Assembly (NCBI RefSeq): GCF_009728735.1
Contig: NZ_CP024636.1
Coordinates: 2,791,670 to 2,855,669, forward strand
DNA: 64,000 bases
From: Pantoea phytobeneficialis
GTDB lineage: Bacteria > Pseudomonadota > Gammaproteobacteria > Enterobacterales > Enterobacteriaceae
Reading direction: 5' to 3'
The notes under the pieces were generated by a model. It saw nothing but the letters and a program-made list of their open reading frames with translations. It did not search any database and was not told the origin of the DNA. The translations under genes and the position numbers were made by a program. How positions within the stretch are numbered: the first letter of the stretch is position 1; the number at the start of each line of letters is the position of its first letter. This document shows, piece after piece, positions 1 through 12,620 of this stretch.

Positions 1-508
1 AGCAATTGAAGGCACGCTGTCGGTGATGGTTGGCGGCGATAAAGCGGTGTTTGATCAGTGCTACGACATCATGAAAGCGATGGCGGGTTCGGTGGTCCAC
101 ACCGGTGATATCGGTGCGGGCAACGTTACCAAGCTGGCAAACCAGGTGATTGTGGCGCTGAATATTGCCGCAATGTCTGAAGCGCTGTCGCTGGCGACCA
201 AAGCGGGTGTAAACCCGGAACTGGTCTATCAGGCGATTCGTGGTGGTCTGGCAGGCAGCACGGTGCTGGATGCCAAAGCGCCGATGGTGCTGGACCGCAA
301 CTTCAAGCCGGGCTTCCGCATCGATCTGCACATCAAGGATCTGGCTAATGCGCTGGACACCTCGCATGGCGTGGGTGCGCAATTGCCGCTGACCGCTGCG
401 GTGATGGAGATGATGCAGGCGCTGAAGGCCGACGGTCTGGGTACCGCCGACCACAGTGCGCTGGCCTGCTATTATGAAAAATTAGCGAAAGTTGAGATTA
501 CCCGGTAG
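1..508 (+). CDS. garR: 2-hydroxy-3-oxopropionate reductase (tartronate semialdehyde reductase), C-terminal fragment
   Basis: Reduces tartronate semialdehyde to D-glycerate with NAD(P)H. The gene is cut by the left edge: the frame is open from base 2 and ends at TAG 506-508, leaving about 168 residues. The visible part is the helical C-terminal domain of the beta-hydroxyacid dehydrogenase family. It contains the conserved GAGNVTKLANQ stretch with the catalytic lysine, and further on KDLANALD. Glycerate kinase follows, matching the end of the E. coli garPLRK order, so the product is probably passed directly to GarK. The paralogue GlxR is very similar; the garK neighbour favours garR. Confidence 0.9.
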   Translation, partial: AIEGTLSVMVGGDKAVFDQCYDIMKAMAGSVVHTGDIGAGNVTKLANQVIVALNIAAMSEALSLATKAGVNPELVYQAIRGGLAGSTVLDAKAPMVLDRNFKPGFRIDLHIKDLANALDTSHGVGAQLPLTAAVMEMMQALKADGLGTADHSALACYYEKLAKVEITR

Positions 509-515
509 CTCGCGC

Positions 516-538
516 GTCCGGTATCGCTGATACCGGAC
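516..538 (+). other. Perfect intercistronic hairpin between garR and garK
   Basis: Ten-base-pair perfect stem (GTCCGGTATC / GATACCGGAC) with a 3-nt loop, 7 nt after the garR stop. No T-run follows, so it looks more like an mRNA-stabilising or processing hairpin than a terminator. The role is inferred. Confidence 0.6.
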
Positions 539-593
539 AGCCAGGTTGCCTTAGCAGGACGGATTTCCGTCATCAACCGCGCTCGGATTGCCT

Positions 594-1733
594 ATGAAAA
601 TCGTTATCGCACCGGATTCGTATAAAGAGAGTTTATCCGCCCTGGAAGTGGCTTCAGCGATAGAAGCGGGATTCCGCGACATCTTCCCTGAAGCTGACTA
701 CGTAAAAATACCGGTCGCCGACGGTGGTGAAGGCACGGTAGAAGCGATGGTGGCGGCAACGCAGGGAAGCATTGTCAGGCTGACGGTCACCGGACCGCTG
801 GGTGAGCCTGTTGATGCGTTTTACGGTTTGTCGGGTGATGCCCGCACCGCGTTTATCGAAATGGCGGCGGCCAGCGGCCTGGAACTGGTGCCAACCTCAC
901 ATCGTGACCCACTGATTACCACCTCCTTTGGTACTGGCGAACTGATCAAGAACGCGCTGGATCGTGGGGTGGGACATATCATCATTGGTATTGGCGGTAG
1001 CGCCACCAACGATGGCGGCTCGGGCATGATGCAGGCGCTTGGCGCGCGTTTGCTGGATCAGCAGGGCAACGAGATTGCCTACGGCGGCGGGGCCTTGCCA
1101 CAGTTAGCCCGCATTGAAATCGCTGGCCTCGATGCGCGCATTCGGCAGTGTCGTTTCGAAGTCGCATGTGATGTGACCAATCCGCTCACCGGAGAACAAG
1201 GGGCTTCGGCGGTGTTTGGCCCGCAGAAGGGGGCGACACCTGAGCTGGTACAGCAATTGGATCGGGCGTTGGCGCATTACGCCGATATTATTCATCGCGA
1301 CCTGGATATTGATGTACTGCATATTGCGGGGGGCGGTGCGGCAGGCGGCATGGGTGCGGCGCTGCATGCGTTTTGCCAGGCTGACCTGCGTCGCGGTATC
1401 GAGATTGTTACCGAAGCGCTGGGCCTTGCCGAGCAGGTGCATGATGCCGATCTGGTGATTACCGGTGAAGGTCGCATCGACAGCCAGACCATCAACGGCA
1501 AAGTGCCGATTGGTGTGGCGCAGGTGGCAAAACGATTTAATAAGCCGGTCATCGGCATTGCGGGCAGTTTGACGGCCGATGTGGGCGTAGTACATGAACA
1601 TGGGCTGGATGCCGTGTTCAGCGTGTTGTTTGGTATCTGCTCGCTGGAAGAAGCGCTGACGAATGCCGCGCAGAATGTGCGTCTGACGGCTCGTAACGTG
1701 GCGGCAACGATTAAGGTTGGCAACAGCCTGTAG
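594..1733 (+). CDS. garK: Glycerate 2-kinase, GarK family
   Basis: Phosphorylates D-glycerate to 2-phosphoglycerate, completing the glucarate/galactarate or glyoxylate route into glycolysis. The 379-residue product has the family N-terminus MKIVIAPDSYKESLSA, then VADGGEGTVEA, the GIGGSATNDGG nucleotide-binding region and ITGEGRID near the C-terminus. I chose ATG 594; an in-frame TTG at 588 would add two residues, but the family begins at MKI. The C-terminus is odd: the TAG stop at 1731-1733 lies inside a palindromic intergenic repeat (1730-1752), so the repeat sets the reading-frame end. Confidence 0.93.
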   Translation: MKIVIAPDSYKESLSALEVASAIEAGFRDIFPEADYVKIPVADGGEGTVEAMVAATQGSIVRLTVTGPLGEPVDAFYGLSGDARTAFIEMAAASGLELVPTSHRDPLITTSFGTGELIKNALDRGVGHIIIGIGGSATNDGGSGMMQALGARLLDQQGNEIAYGGGALPQLARIEIAGLDARIRQCRFEVACDVTNPLTGEQGASAVFGPQKGATPELVQQLDRALAHYADIIHRDLDIDVLHIAGGGAAGGMGAALHAFCQADLRRGIEIVTEALGLAEQVHDADLVITGEGRIDSQTINGKVPIGVAQVAKRFNKPVIGIAGSLTADVGVVHEHGLDAVFSVLFGICSLEEALTNAAQNVRLTARNVAATIKVGNSL

Positions 1734-1752
1734 CGGCGCGATTTATCGCGCC
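1730..1752. repeat. Short palindromic repeat (GTAGCGGCGCGATTTATCGC family), copy 1
   Basis: Same core as the elements at 13301, 18304 and 31194, which marks a dispersed REP-like family. This copy overlaps the garK stop codon. A second imperfect hairpin follows at 1760-1791. Confidence 0.8.
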
Positions 1753-1759
1753 GGTTTTT

Positions 1760-1791
1760 CCCGTATCGCGCATGAAATTGCGTGATACGGG
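1760..1791. terminator. Hairpin between convergent garK and barA
   Basis: Thirteen-base-pair stem with one G-U pair and a 6-nt loop, starting CCCGTATC and ending GATACGGG. It sits between two convergent genes and could limit transcription in both directions, but neither side has a clear T-run, so the terminator role is tentative. Confidence 0.45.
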
Positions 1792-1795
1792 GGAA

Positions 1796-4522
1796 TTATA
1801 CCTGCAACAACGTGCGCGCTTCGCGTGCCACGTTTTCCATCTCGTCGCTCAACTCCAGCAATTCCGGCTCCAGCGCAGCAATATCACTTTCCTGATGCAG
1901 ACTCTTTTCCAGTTGCCGACACAGTTCCTTCAAACGCGGTACGCCACTGTAGCTGGCGCTGCCATGTAGCTTGTGAATGATTTCGCGCAGCCCGGTCACA
2001 TCGTTATTTTCCATACACTCTTCCACGCGCTGCGCCACTTCTGGCAGGAAATCCAGCAGCATCTGCAACAGATCGCGTGCGAGATCCTCTTTATGTGCTG
2101 CCTGGCGTAATGCCAACGCCCAATCCAGTGAAGGGGCCACCGCCGGGGCGGGTGAGCTGAGAGCGACGTTACGCGGCGCATAACGTTGCAGCAGTTGGCT
2201 GAGTTTATCCTCATCAATCGGCTTCGCCAGATAATCGTTCATCCCGGCATTGATCAACTGCTCGCGTTCGCCATCCAGCGCATGGGCAGTGACCGCCACA
2301 ATCGGCGTTGCTGCATGCAACGGCAGGCTGCGGATAATCTCACTGGCGCGGATACCGTCAATCTCCGGCATTTGAATGTCCATGAGAATCACATCCAGCG
2401 GGCGCAGACGTGCCTGGCGAATCGCCTGTTCGGCGTTGTCGCACAGAATGATGTGTTCGACCTGTTCCTCCAGCAGGGCACCGATCAACTTCAGGTTGGC
2501 CGGATTGTCATCTACCGCCATCACCGTCAACGGTTGGCGTGCCCCACGCGGCAGGGCTTCGCGTTGTCGGCTGTGGAAGTCGAGCAGCATCGGTAACAGG
2601 CGTGTCAGCGATACCGGTTTGGTCAGGCAACCGGCAATGCCGCGGGCACGCAGTTCATCGGCATGCAACATCATTTCACTGGGGAGCGCCAGCAACACCG
2701 AATCGGCGCGGCTTAACAGGTGCGTGATCAGGTCATCCGGTAAGGCCGATGTGGTTTTGCCGTCAACCGGAAGCCCCATCAACAAGAGCGGGAAGTGGGC
2801 ATCGCCCAATTCTTCCAGCGTGGCGGCATGATGTACCTGCAACGGGGTGCCGCTCAGCATCTCCAGTACCGCTTTTGCCACCGCCGGATGCGGCTCGATG
2901 TAGGCCAACAGGGAGGGACGCAAATCCTCCAGCGCTCGCGGATGCGGGGGCGCATTCGGATTGAGATCCAGTTGGATATGAACCCAAAAGGTCGACCCTT
3001 CGCCCTGGCGGCTGTGGAAAGCGATTTCGCCACCCATTTCATGTACCAACTTCTGGGTGATCACCAGACCCAGTCCGGTGCCGCCGTGACGGCGCGAGAT
3101 ACTGGCATCCGCCTGACGGAATGCCTGGAATAGCTGCGTTTGTTGTTGATCGGAAATACCAATGCCGGTGTCGTGCACCTGAATTTCCAGTGCGACACGC
3201 GTGGTGTTGGTATTGCGCAGTTCAACGCGCAGGTCGATATGCCCTTGTTCGGTAAACTTGATGGCGTTGCCGATCAGGTTAATCAGAATCTGTTGCAGGC
3301 GCAGGGGATCGCCAATGACATTGTCCGGCACCTGTTGTTCCAGGCAAACGGTGATTTCCAGCCCTTTCTCGTGAGCAGAAGGCGCCAGCAACACCAGGGT
3401 TTCATCCAGCGTGGCGCGCAGGGGGAAGGGGATCGACTCCAGCACCAGTTTGCCCGCTTCCAGCTTGGAGAAATCAAGAACGTCATTGATGATGCTCAAC
3501 AGGTTGGCGGCGGAGCGCTCAATGGTGCTCATATAATCGCGCTGGTTGGTGCTAAGGCCGGTTTTCAGCATCTGGCGGGTGAAGCCAATCACCCCGTTCA
3601 ACGGCGTGCGGAGTTCATGCGACATATTAGCCAGGAATTCGGATTTGATGCGCGCCGCTTCCTGGGCGCGTTTTTTCGCCAGATCCAGCTCGACGTTTTG
3701 GATCTCCAACTGCTCCAGCGTCTCCCGCAGGTCGTACGTTGCCTGGTCAATATTCTGCTGCATCTCTTCATGGTAGGCGGTCAGCGACATCGCCATCGCG
3801 TTGATACCGTTCTTCAGAATGCTCAGCTCGCCCAGCATGTAGCCTTCGACACGGCTGTCGAGCTGTCCCCGGCGAATGCGGTCCACGGTGGTGACCATAT
3901 TACGAATCGGACCAGTGACGTCGCGCATCAGGCGGTAGGCGAACAGCATGGCGATACACAGGCAAAACAGCAGCAGCAGGGTGGCGACAAACACCTCTTT
4001 GTATTGCTCAAGACGTACTGATTGCAGATCCAGCTCGATCGCCACATAACCCAGCGGATTGCCGGTGGGCTTTGCATCTTCGCGCGGCAGTTCATCGACG
4101 GAATAGCGCTCCGACACGATCGGCGTGCGGAGCACCATCAGGTTGCCACGACGTTCAACCGAGACGCCATCTTCCAGCGTGGAGATATCCTCTTTCTGCA
4201 CCAGACTGAGGTTCTGGTTGTTATTTGAGGTGACGTAGATGTGATTGTTGTTGTCGAAAACGGTAATCGCACGGACAATATCGGAATGTCGGCGATGCAG
4301 CAGGCTGACCAGTTCGCGTATCGCATCGCGGTTGTGCCATGTCATGCCATATTCGGCGGAAACCGCCAGCGGCTCGATAATGTTCGCACCCGCATCCTGG
4401 ACCTGATGCTGCAATTCGTTATAGCGGTGAACCACGAAAAAAGTACTGAGCAACAGGCCAATCATCAGCGTTGGCGCCAGTATCAGGATCATCATTCGCG
4501 CCCGCAGGCTGTATTTGGTCAT
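1796..4522 (-). CDS. barA: Hybrid sensor histidine kinase BarA
   Basis: Inner-membrane tripartite kinase that phosphorylates the response regulator UvrY, which activates the Csr small RNAs that titrate CsrA (encoded at 42907). The product has 908 residues. TM1 is about 10-32, a periplasmic sensor about 33-170, TM2 about 178-198, then HAMP. The HisKA H-box HELRTPLNG has His302, followed by an HATPase domain ending in [10 protein letters not shown] receiver domain with LMDIQMP lies near 700, and a C-terminal HPt domain with [12 protein letters not shown] near 850. An upstream ATG at 4573 would add 17 residues not seen in E. coli BarA, so I chose ATG 4522. Confidence 0.96.
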   Translation of the reverse strand: MTKYSLRARMMILILAPTLMIGLLLSTFFVVHRYNELQHQVQDAGANIIEPLAVSAEYGMTWHNRDAIRELVSLLHRRHSDIVRAITVFDNNNHIYVTSNNNQNLSLVQKEDISTLEDGVSVERRGNLMVLRTPIVSERYSVDELPREDAKPTGNPLGYVAIELDLQSVRLEQYKEVFVATLLLLFCLCIAMLFAYRLMRDVTGPIRNMVTTVDRIRRGQLDSRVEGYMLGELSILKNGINAMAMSLTAYHEEMQQNIDQATYDLRETLEQLEIQNVELDLAKKRAQEAARIKSEFLANMSHELRTPLNGVIGFTRQMLKTGLSTNQRDYMSTIERSAANLLSIINDVLDFSKLEAGKLVLESIPFPLRATLDETLVLLAPSAHEKGLEITVCLEQQVPDNVIGDPLRLQQILINLIGNAIKFTEQGHIDLRVELRNTNTTRVALEIQVHDTGIGISDQQQTQLFQAFRQADASISRRHGGTGLGLVITQKLVHEMGGEIAFHSRQGEGSTFWVHIQLDLNPNAPPHPRALEDLRPSLLAYIEPHPAVAKAVLEMLSGTPLQVHHAATLEELGDAHFPLLLMGLPVDGKTTSALPDDLITHLLSRADSVLLALPSEMMLHADELRARGIAGCLTKPVSLTRLLPMLLDFHSRQREALPRGARQPLTVMAVDDNPANLKLIGALLEEQVEHIILCDNAEQAIRQARLRPLDVILMDIQMPEIDGIRASEIIRSLPLHAATPIVAVTAHALDGEREQLINAGMNDYLAKPIDEDKLSQLLQRYAPRNVALSSPAPAVAPSLDWALALRQAAHKEDLARDLLQMLLDFLPEVAQRVEECMENNDVTGLREIIHKLHGSASYSGVPRLKELCRQLEKSLHQESDIAALEPELLELSDEMENVAREARTLLQV

Positions 4523-4602
4523 AATTAAGGCCTGGCGACTCCTGGCAAGTTTATCCCTGTGCAAACTGCACAACCCAATCAGAATAGAGAATTTACAACA
4601 CT

Positions 4603-5919
4603 ATGGCGCAATTTTACTCCGCAAAACAGCGGGTGACGACCAGGCAACGTATTACCGTCACTATCGAAGACCTTGATCCCTTTGGACAAGGTGTTGCGCG
4701 CCATAATGGCAAAGCGATGTTTGTCAGCGGTGCGCTACCCGGCGAGCAGGCTGAAGTGACGCTGTTGGAAGATAAACGCCAGTACGCGCGCGCAAAAGCT
4801 ACGCGTATCACCAATCCCAGTGCAGAGCGAGTGGCACCGCGCTGCCCGCACTTTGGCGTGTGTGGCGGTTGCCAGCAACAGCATGTCTCGGTGGCGTTGC
4901 AGGAACAAAGCAAAGCCAAGGCGCTGGCAAGGATGCTGAGTCGTGACGCCCCTTTGCCGGTGCGCGTCGATGAAATTATCAGCGGCCACGCCTGGGGTTA
5001 TCGTCGTCGCGCGCGCTTGGGGTTGCAGTGGCACCCAAAACAGCAGCGTTTGCAGATGGGGTTTCGCCAGGCGGCCAGCAATGATTTGGTGGAGTTGACG
5101 CAATGCCCCATTCTGGCGCCCGAACTTGAAGCGTTATTGCGGCCTCTGCACCACTGCCTCAGTGGCTTAAATGCGGTGAAACGTCTGGGCCATGTTGAAC
5201 TGGTGCTGGCGGATAATGGCCCGCTGATGGTGCTGCGCCATCTTGATGCATTGTCCTCAGACGATCGTGCAAAACTGGAACGCTTTTCGCATGAACATGA
5301 TTTGATGCTGTATCTCGCTGATGGTAGCGATGATCTGACAGCCCTGAAGCCTGATACGCCGTTTTATCGCTCATTCAACCTGCAACTGACCTTCAGCCCA
5401 CAGGATTTTATTCAGGTGAATGATGGGGTGAATCAGCAAATGGTAGCGAAAGCCATCGACTGGCTCGACCTGAAGCCACAGGACCGGGTGCTGGATCTGT
5501 TTTGCGGCATGGGCAACTTCACATTGCCTATAGGAAAGTTCGTAGAAAATGCCGTTGGTGTGGAGGGCGTTGCAGCATTAGTACGGCAGGCAGCGTATAA
5601 TGCAGACCTGAATAATCTGAAAAATGTCCGTTTTTTCCAGCATAACCTGGAGGAAGACGTTGCGCGCCAGGCATGGGCTGCGCAGGGATTTAATAAGGTG
5701 TTACTGGACCCGGCGCGTGCCGGGGCGGCGGGTGTGATGTCGCACATTGTTAAACTTGCGCCGGAACGCGTGGTCTATGTTTCTTGTAACCCGACAACAC
5801 TTGCCCGCGACAGTCAGACATTACTGTCAGCGGGTTACCATTTGGAAAGGGTCGCGATGCTGGATATGTTCCCTCATACCAGCCATCTCGAATCCATGGT
5901 GCTGTTCAGCAAAACATAA
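4603..5919 (+). CDS. rlmD: 23S rRNA (uracil1939-C5)-methyltransferase RlmD
   Basis: SAM-dependent methylation of U1939 in 23S rRNA. The 438-residue protein starts with a TRAM domain (about 15-70). The iron-sulfur motif [10 protein letters not shown] gives Cys81, Cys87 and Cys90, with another Cys in LTQCPIL near 168. The methyltransferase core has [20 protein letters not shown], and the catalytic cysteine in VYVSCNP near the C-terminus. It is divergent from barA and lies 32 nt before relA, the E. coli arrangement. Confidence 0.96.
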   Translation: MAQFYSAKQRVTTRQRITVTIEDLDPFGQGVARHNGKAMFVSGALPGEQAEVTLLEDKRQYARAKATRITNPSAERVAPRCPHFGVCGGCQQQHVSVALQEQSKAKALARMLSRDAPLPVRVDEIISGHAWGYRRRARLGLQWHPKQQRLQMGFRQAASNDLVELTQCPILAPELEALLRPLHHCLSGLNAVKRLGHVELVLADNGPLMVLRHLDALSSDDRAKLERFSHEHDLMLYLADGSDDLTALKPDTPFYRSFNLQLTFSPQDFIQVNDGVNQQMVAKAIDWLDLKPQDRVLDLFCGMGNFTLPIGKFVENAVGVEGVAALVRQAAYNADLNNLKNVRFFQHNLEEDVARQAWAAQGFNKVLLDPARAGAAGVMSHIVKLAPERVVYVSCNPTTLARDSQTLLSAGYHLERVAMLDMFPHTSHLESMVLFSKT

Positions 5920-5951
5920 GCGACACCTAAGTCGCTGTGGCAGGAGAGGAT

Positions 5952-8183
5952 ATGGTTGCGGTTAGAAGTGCGCATTTAAATACGGCGGGGGAGTTTGCCC
6001 TCGACCAGTGGATTGCCAGTTTGGGTATTGCTAACCCGCAATCCTGTCAGCGTCTGGCTGACACCTGGCGCTACTGTGAAGCCGAAACGCACGACCATCC
6101 TGATCAAGCTCTGCTGTTGTGGCGCGGTATCGAGATGGTGGAAATTCTCTCGATGCTGAGTATGGATATCGACAGCCTGCGTGCCGCGCTGATTTTCCCG
6201 CTGGCGAATGCCGACGTGGTCAGCGAAGAAGAGCTGGAGCAAACCGTCGGCAAAGGCATTGTTTCGCTGGTGCATGGCGTGCGCGATATGGATGCAATCC
6301 GTCAGCTGAAAGCGATCCATAACGACTCGATGGCCTCTGAACAGGTCGATAACGTGCGCCGTATGCTGCTGGCGATGGTGGAAGATTTCCGCTGCGTCGT
6401 CATCAAGCTGGCGGAACGTATCGCTCACCTGCGTGAAATGAAAGACGCGCCGGAAGATGAGCGCGTCCTCGCCGCGAAAGAAAGCACCAATATCTATGCG
6501 CCGCTGGCTAACCGCCTCGGTATCGGCCAGCTCAAATGGGAGCTGGAAGATTACTGCTTCCGCTATCTCCATCCCGATGAATACAAACGTATTGCTAAGC
6601 TGCTGCATGAGCGGCGTATCGATCGTGAACAGTACATCGAAAACTTTGTCGATAACCTGCGTAAAGAGATGCAGAAAGAGGGCGTGCGTGCTGAGGTGTA
6701 TGGCCGTCCGAAACACATCTATAGCATCTGGCGCAAGATGCAGAAAAAATCGCTGGCGTTTGATGAGTTGTTCGACGTGCGCGCGGTGCGTATCGTCGCG
6801 GAACGTTTGCAGGACTGCTACGGTGCGCTGGGTACGGTGCATACCCTGTATCGTCACCTGCCCAGCGAGTTTGACGACTACGTCGCCAACCCGAAGCCTA
6901 ATGGTTATCAGTCCATCCACACCGTGGTGCTGGGGCCGCAGGGCAAAACGGTAGAAATCCAGATTCGTACCCGTCAGATGCATGAAGATGCCGAGCTGGG
7001 TGTAGCGGCGCACTGGAAATACAAAGAAGGGCCGACCAGCAGCAATACACGCGGTGCGGCGGGCCATGAAGAACGTATCGCCTGGCTGCGTAAGTTAATC
7101 ACCTGGCAGGAAGAGATGGCGGACTCTGGCGAGATGCTGGAAGAAGTGCGCAGTCAGGTGTTTGACGATCGCGTTTATGTCTTTACCCCGAAAGGGGATG
7201 TGGTGGACTTGCCTGCCGGTTCAACCCCGCTCGATTTCGCCTACCACATCCACAGCGATATCGGCCACCGCTGCATCGGCGCGAAAATTGGTGGGCGCAT
7301 CGTGCCGTTCACCTATCAGTTGCAGATGGGCGACCAGGTTGAGGTGATCACCCAGAAGCAGCCAAACCCGAGTCGCGACTGGCTTAACCCGAACCTCGGC
7401 TATATCACGACCAGCCGTGGTCGTTCGAAGATTCACAACTGGTTCCGTAAGCAGGATCGCGACAAGAATATTATTGCTGGTCGCCAGATACTGGATACGG
7501 AGTTGACGCAGCTGGATATCAGCCTGCGTGAGGCGGAGAAACTGCTGCTGCCGCGCTATAACGTCACCTCGTTGGATGAGTTGCTGGCGGCGATTGGCGG
7601 TGGCGATATTCGCCTTAATCAGATGGTTAACTTCCTGCAAGGCAAGCTGAATAAGCCGAGCGCGGAAGAGGAAGATCGCGAAGCACTGCGCCAACTGACG
7701 CAGAAATCGTATACGCCGTCAGCGCGTAAAGAGAGCGGCCGCGTGGTGGTGGAAGGGGTCGGCAACCTGCTGCACCACATCGCTCGTTGCTGTCAGCCCA
7801 TTCCGGGCGACGATATCGTCGGCTTTATTACTCAGGGACGTGGCATCTCGATCCACCGTGCCGATTGTGACCAGTTGGCTGAGCTGATCTCCCATGCGCC
7901 GGAGCGCATTGTCGATGCGGTGTGGGGCGAAAGTTATTCCAGTGGTTATTCGCTGGTGGTGCGCGTCACAGCGAACGACCGTAGCGGTCTGCTGCGTGAT
8001 ATCACCACGATTCTGGCGAATGAGAAGGTGAACGTGCTGGGCGTCTCCAGCCGCAGCGATACCCGCAAGCAACTGGCAACCATTGATATGGATATCGAGA
8101 TCTATAACCAGCAGGTGCTGGGCCGCGTACTGGCTCGACTGAACCAGGTGCCGGATATTATCGACGCACGGCGGTTACACTAA
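5952..8183 (+). CDS. relA: GTP pyrophosphokinase RelA, (p)ppGpp synthetase I
   Basis: Ribosome-associated enzyme that makes (p)ppGpp when uncharged tRNA enters the A site. The 743-residue product has a degenerate HD hydrolase domain (about 1-200), the synthetase domain (about 240-380, with YGRPKHIYSIWRKM and VANPKPNGYQSIHT), TGS (about 405-470, VYVFTPKGDVVDLP), a helical and zinc-finger region (HHIARCCQPIPGD) and a C-terminal ACT domain. ATG 5952 is chosen because the E. coli protein starts MVAVRSAH and AGGAGAGG lies just upstream; an earlier in-frame start at 5937 would read through that ribosome-binding site. Confidence 0.97.
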   Translation: MVAVRSAHLNTAGEFALDQWIASLGIANPQSCQRLADTWRYCEAETHDHPDQALLLWRGIEMVEILSMLSMDIDSLRAALIFPLANADVVSEEELEQTVGKGIVSLVHGVRDMDAIRQLKAIHNDSMASEQVDNVRRMLLAMVEDFRCVVIKLAERIAHLREMKDAPEDERVLAAKESTNIYAPLANRLGIGQLKWELEDYCFRYLHPDEYKRIAKLLHERRIDREQYIENFVDNLRKEMQKEGVRAEVYGRPKHIYSIWRKMQKKSLAFDELFDVRAVRIVAERLQDCYGALGTVHTLYRHLPSEFDDYVANPKPNGYQSIHTVVLGPQGKTVEIQIRTRQMHEDAELGVAAHWKYKEGPTSSNTRGAAGHEERIAWLRKLITWQEEMADSGEMLEEVRSQVFDDRVYVFTPKGDVVDLPAGSTPLDFAYHIHSDIGHRCIGAKIGGRIVPFTYQLQMGDQVEVITQKQPNPSRDWLNPNLGYITTSRGRSKIHNWFRKQDRDKNIIAGRQILDTELTQLDISLREAEKLLLPRYNVTSLDELLAAIGGGDIRLNQMVNFLQGKLNKPSAEEEDREALRQLTQKSYTPSARKESGRVVVEGVGNLLHHIARCCQPIPGDDIVGFITQGRGISIHRADCDQLAELISHAPERIVDAVWGESYSSGYSLVVRVTANDRSGLLRDITTILANEKVNVLGVSSRSDTRKQLATIDMDIEIYNQQVLGRVLARLNQVPDIIDARRLH

Positions 8184-8196
8184 TTTTTCTCCTCAC

Positions 8197-8378
8197 CTTA
8201 ACCCTCACCCTAACCCTCTCCCGCAAGCGGGAGAGGGAACTGATCGAGCCGCACATCTCCCTCTCCCTTATGGGAGAGGGAACCGATCAGCCGCATATCT
8301 CCCTTTCCCTTATGGAAGAGGGAACCGATCAGCCGCATATCTCCCTCTCCCTTATGGGAGAGGGCCGGGGTGAGGGTA
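8197..8378. repeat. Tandem hairpin repeat element between relA and mazG
   Basis: Three consecutive 42-bp units start at 8257, 8299 and 8341 (the last is partial), preceded by a diverged unit at 8214-8256. Each unit is a hairpin of the form CCCTCTCCC-TTAT-GGGAGAGGG joined by a linker around GAACCGATCAGCCGCATAT. The outer ends, with CCCTCACCCTAACCC on the left and GGGGTGAGGG on the right, are themselves inversely related, so the whole block is a nested palindrome. It occupies the position of mazEF in E. coli. Confidence 0.85.
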
Positions 8379-8415
8379 ACCGACCGCACCCAACTTATTC
8401 TTAAAGGATCCGCCC

Positions 8416-9207
8416 ATGAATGCCCTCCAACGCCTGCTCACCATCATGCAAACCCTGCGCGATCCGCAGCAAGGCTGCCCGTGGGATCGTCAGCAAACGT
8501 TCGCCTCTATCGCGCCTTATACGCTGGAAGAAACCTACGAAGTACTCGATGCCATCCAGCGTGAAGATTTTGATGATCTGCGTGGAGAATTAGGCGACCT
8601 GCTGTTCCAGGTGGTGTTTTACGCGCAAATGGCCAACGAGCAGCAGCGCTTTGATTTTGAAGATATCTGCAACGCTATCAGCGATAAACTCGAACGCCGT
8701 CATCCGCACATCTTTGGCGATGTCAAAGCGGAGGACGCGCAGGAGGTGCTGAAAAACTGGGAAGCCATCAAACATAGCGAGCGTGCGGAAAAAGCACAGC
8801 ATTCGGCGCTGGATGATATCCCTAAAGCGCTGCCCGCGTTGATGCGTGCGCACAAAATCCAGAAACGTTGCAGCAACGTCGGTTTCGACTGGAATAGCCT
8901 GGGGCCGGTGCTGGATAAAGTGCATGAAGAGATTGACGAAGTGATGCATGAAGCGCAGCAGGCGGTGGTCGACAGTGACAAACTTGAGGAAGAAATCGGC
9001 GATTTATTATTCGCTACGGTAAATCTTTCTCGCCATCTTGGCAGCAAAGCGGAAGTGGCGCTACAGAAGGCCAACGACAAATTTGAACGCCGTTTTCGCC
9101 AGGTGGAAACGTTGATTGGCGCGCAGGGGATGGCGATGAGTGACGCCACGCTGGAGCAGATGGAAGAAGCCTGGCAACAGGTGAAACTCAGTGAGAACAA
9201 GGAGTAA
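8416..9207 (+). CDS. mazG: Nucleoside triphosphate pyrophosphohydrolase MazG
   Basis: House-cleaning enzyme that hydrolyses NTPs to NMP and pyrophosphate; in E. coli it also lowers ppGpp. The 263 residues match the two-domain MazG form, with two copies of the EExxE...ExxD metal-binding pattern (EETYEVLDA then GELGDLLFQ in the first, EEIDEVMHE then EEIGDLLFA in the second). AAAGGA precedes the ATG. The usual mazEF toxin-antitoxin pair is absent upstream and replaced by a repeat block, so mazG either has its own promoter or is read through from relA. Confidence 0.95.
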   Translation: MNALQRLLTIMQTLRDPQQGCPWDRQQTFASIAPYTLEETYEVLDAIQREDFDDLRGELGDLLFQVVFYAQMANEQQRFDFEDICNAISDKLERRHPHIFGDVKAEDAQEVLKNWEAIKHSERAEKAQHSALDDIPKALPALMRAHKIQKRCSNVGFDWNSLGPVLDKVHEEIDEVMHEAQQAVVDSDKLEEEIGDLLFATVNLSRHLGSKAEVALQKANDKFERRFRQVETLIGAQGMAMSDATLEQMEEAWQQVKLSENKE

Positions 9208-9378
9208 CGTGATCCGCTGCGATTTGTTGATTATTCCAGCGTTGTGCATAAAATCGCCGCTTGAGCTTACTCGATTCAGCCATGCGGTGACTTTGTGACG
9301 TGCGTCAACATTTCAACCCTGGCTATCCGCTATGTTACCCGCTGCACTGCGTAGGAGGAGAGGGTGGTGATTGATCAA

Positions 9379-9407
9379 TTGTGGCAGGTGACGACTTCAG
9401 GTATACT
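9379..9407 (+). promoter_or_regulatory. Candidate sigma70 promoter for pyrG
   Basis: TTGTGG (9379-9384), 17-bp spacer, TATACT (9402-9407), 54 nt before the pyrG start. Found by inspection only. Confidence 0.55.
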
Positions 9408-9446
9408 GTTTTCCCGTCCTGGTTATTCCACCGTCTTTAAACCTAA

Positions 9447-11099
<1,653 letters not shown>

Positions 11100-11112
11100 G
11101 TTTCACGAGCAG

Positions 11113-11139
11113 CGCGCGAAGTTTTCGCGCGTTGTTTGT
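11113..11139 (+). terminator. Hairpin after pyrG
   Basis: Stem CGCGCGAA / TTCGCGCG with a 3-nt loop followed by TTGTTTGTC. It is likely a partial terminator, allowing some read-through into eno. Confidence 0.6.
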
Positions 11140-11150
11140 CTTAGGATTGA

Positions 11151-12473
<1,323 letters not shown>

Positions 12474-12514
12474 TCGCCTGCTGATGCTGCCGTAAGGCAG
12501 TGTCGCCTGTTGCT

Positions 12515-12538
12515 AAGCCCCGCTTCGGCGGGGCTTTT
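12515..12538 (+). terminator. Rho-independent terminator of eno
   Basis: Nine-base-pair stem AAGCCCCGC / GCGGGGCTT with a TTCG tetraloop and a short T-run. Confidence 0.9.
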
Positions 12539-12561
12539 GCATTTTTGACGTAAAGCCGCTG

Positions 12562-12589
12562 TTGTTACCGGTGACAGATCTGCCATAAT
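12562..12589 (+). promoter_or_regulatory. Candidate promoter for queE
   Basis: TTGTTA (12562-12567), 16-bp spacer, CATAAT (12584-12589), located after the eno terminator and 31 nt before the queE start. Confidence 0.5.
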
Positions 12590-12620
12590 CTGCGCCTTGA
12601 ATGAGTGAAGTGAGTAAAAA

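Noticed and set aside
588..593. TTG start for garK two codons upstream
   Set aside because: The family begins at MKIVIAPDSYK; ATG 594 fits better.
3140..4021. Plus-strand frame of about 293 codons opposite barA
   Set aside because: Gln/His/Leu-rich antisense of a conserved kinase; no ribosome-binding site or domain.
8196..8220. CCCTAA-like telomeric repeat
   Set aside because: Only two imperfect units, part of the outer palindrome of the repeat element.
8197..8378. Possible CRISPR array
   Set aside because: The units are contiguous with no unique spacers, and each is internally palindromic; no cas genes nearby.
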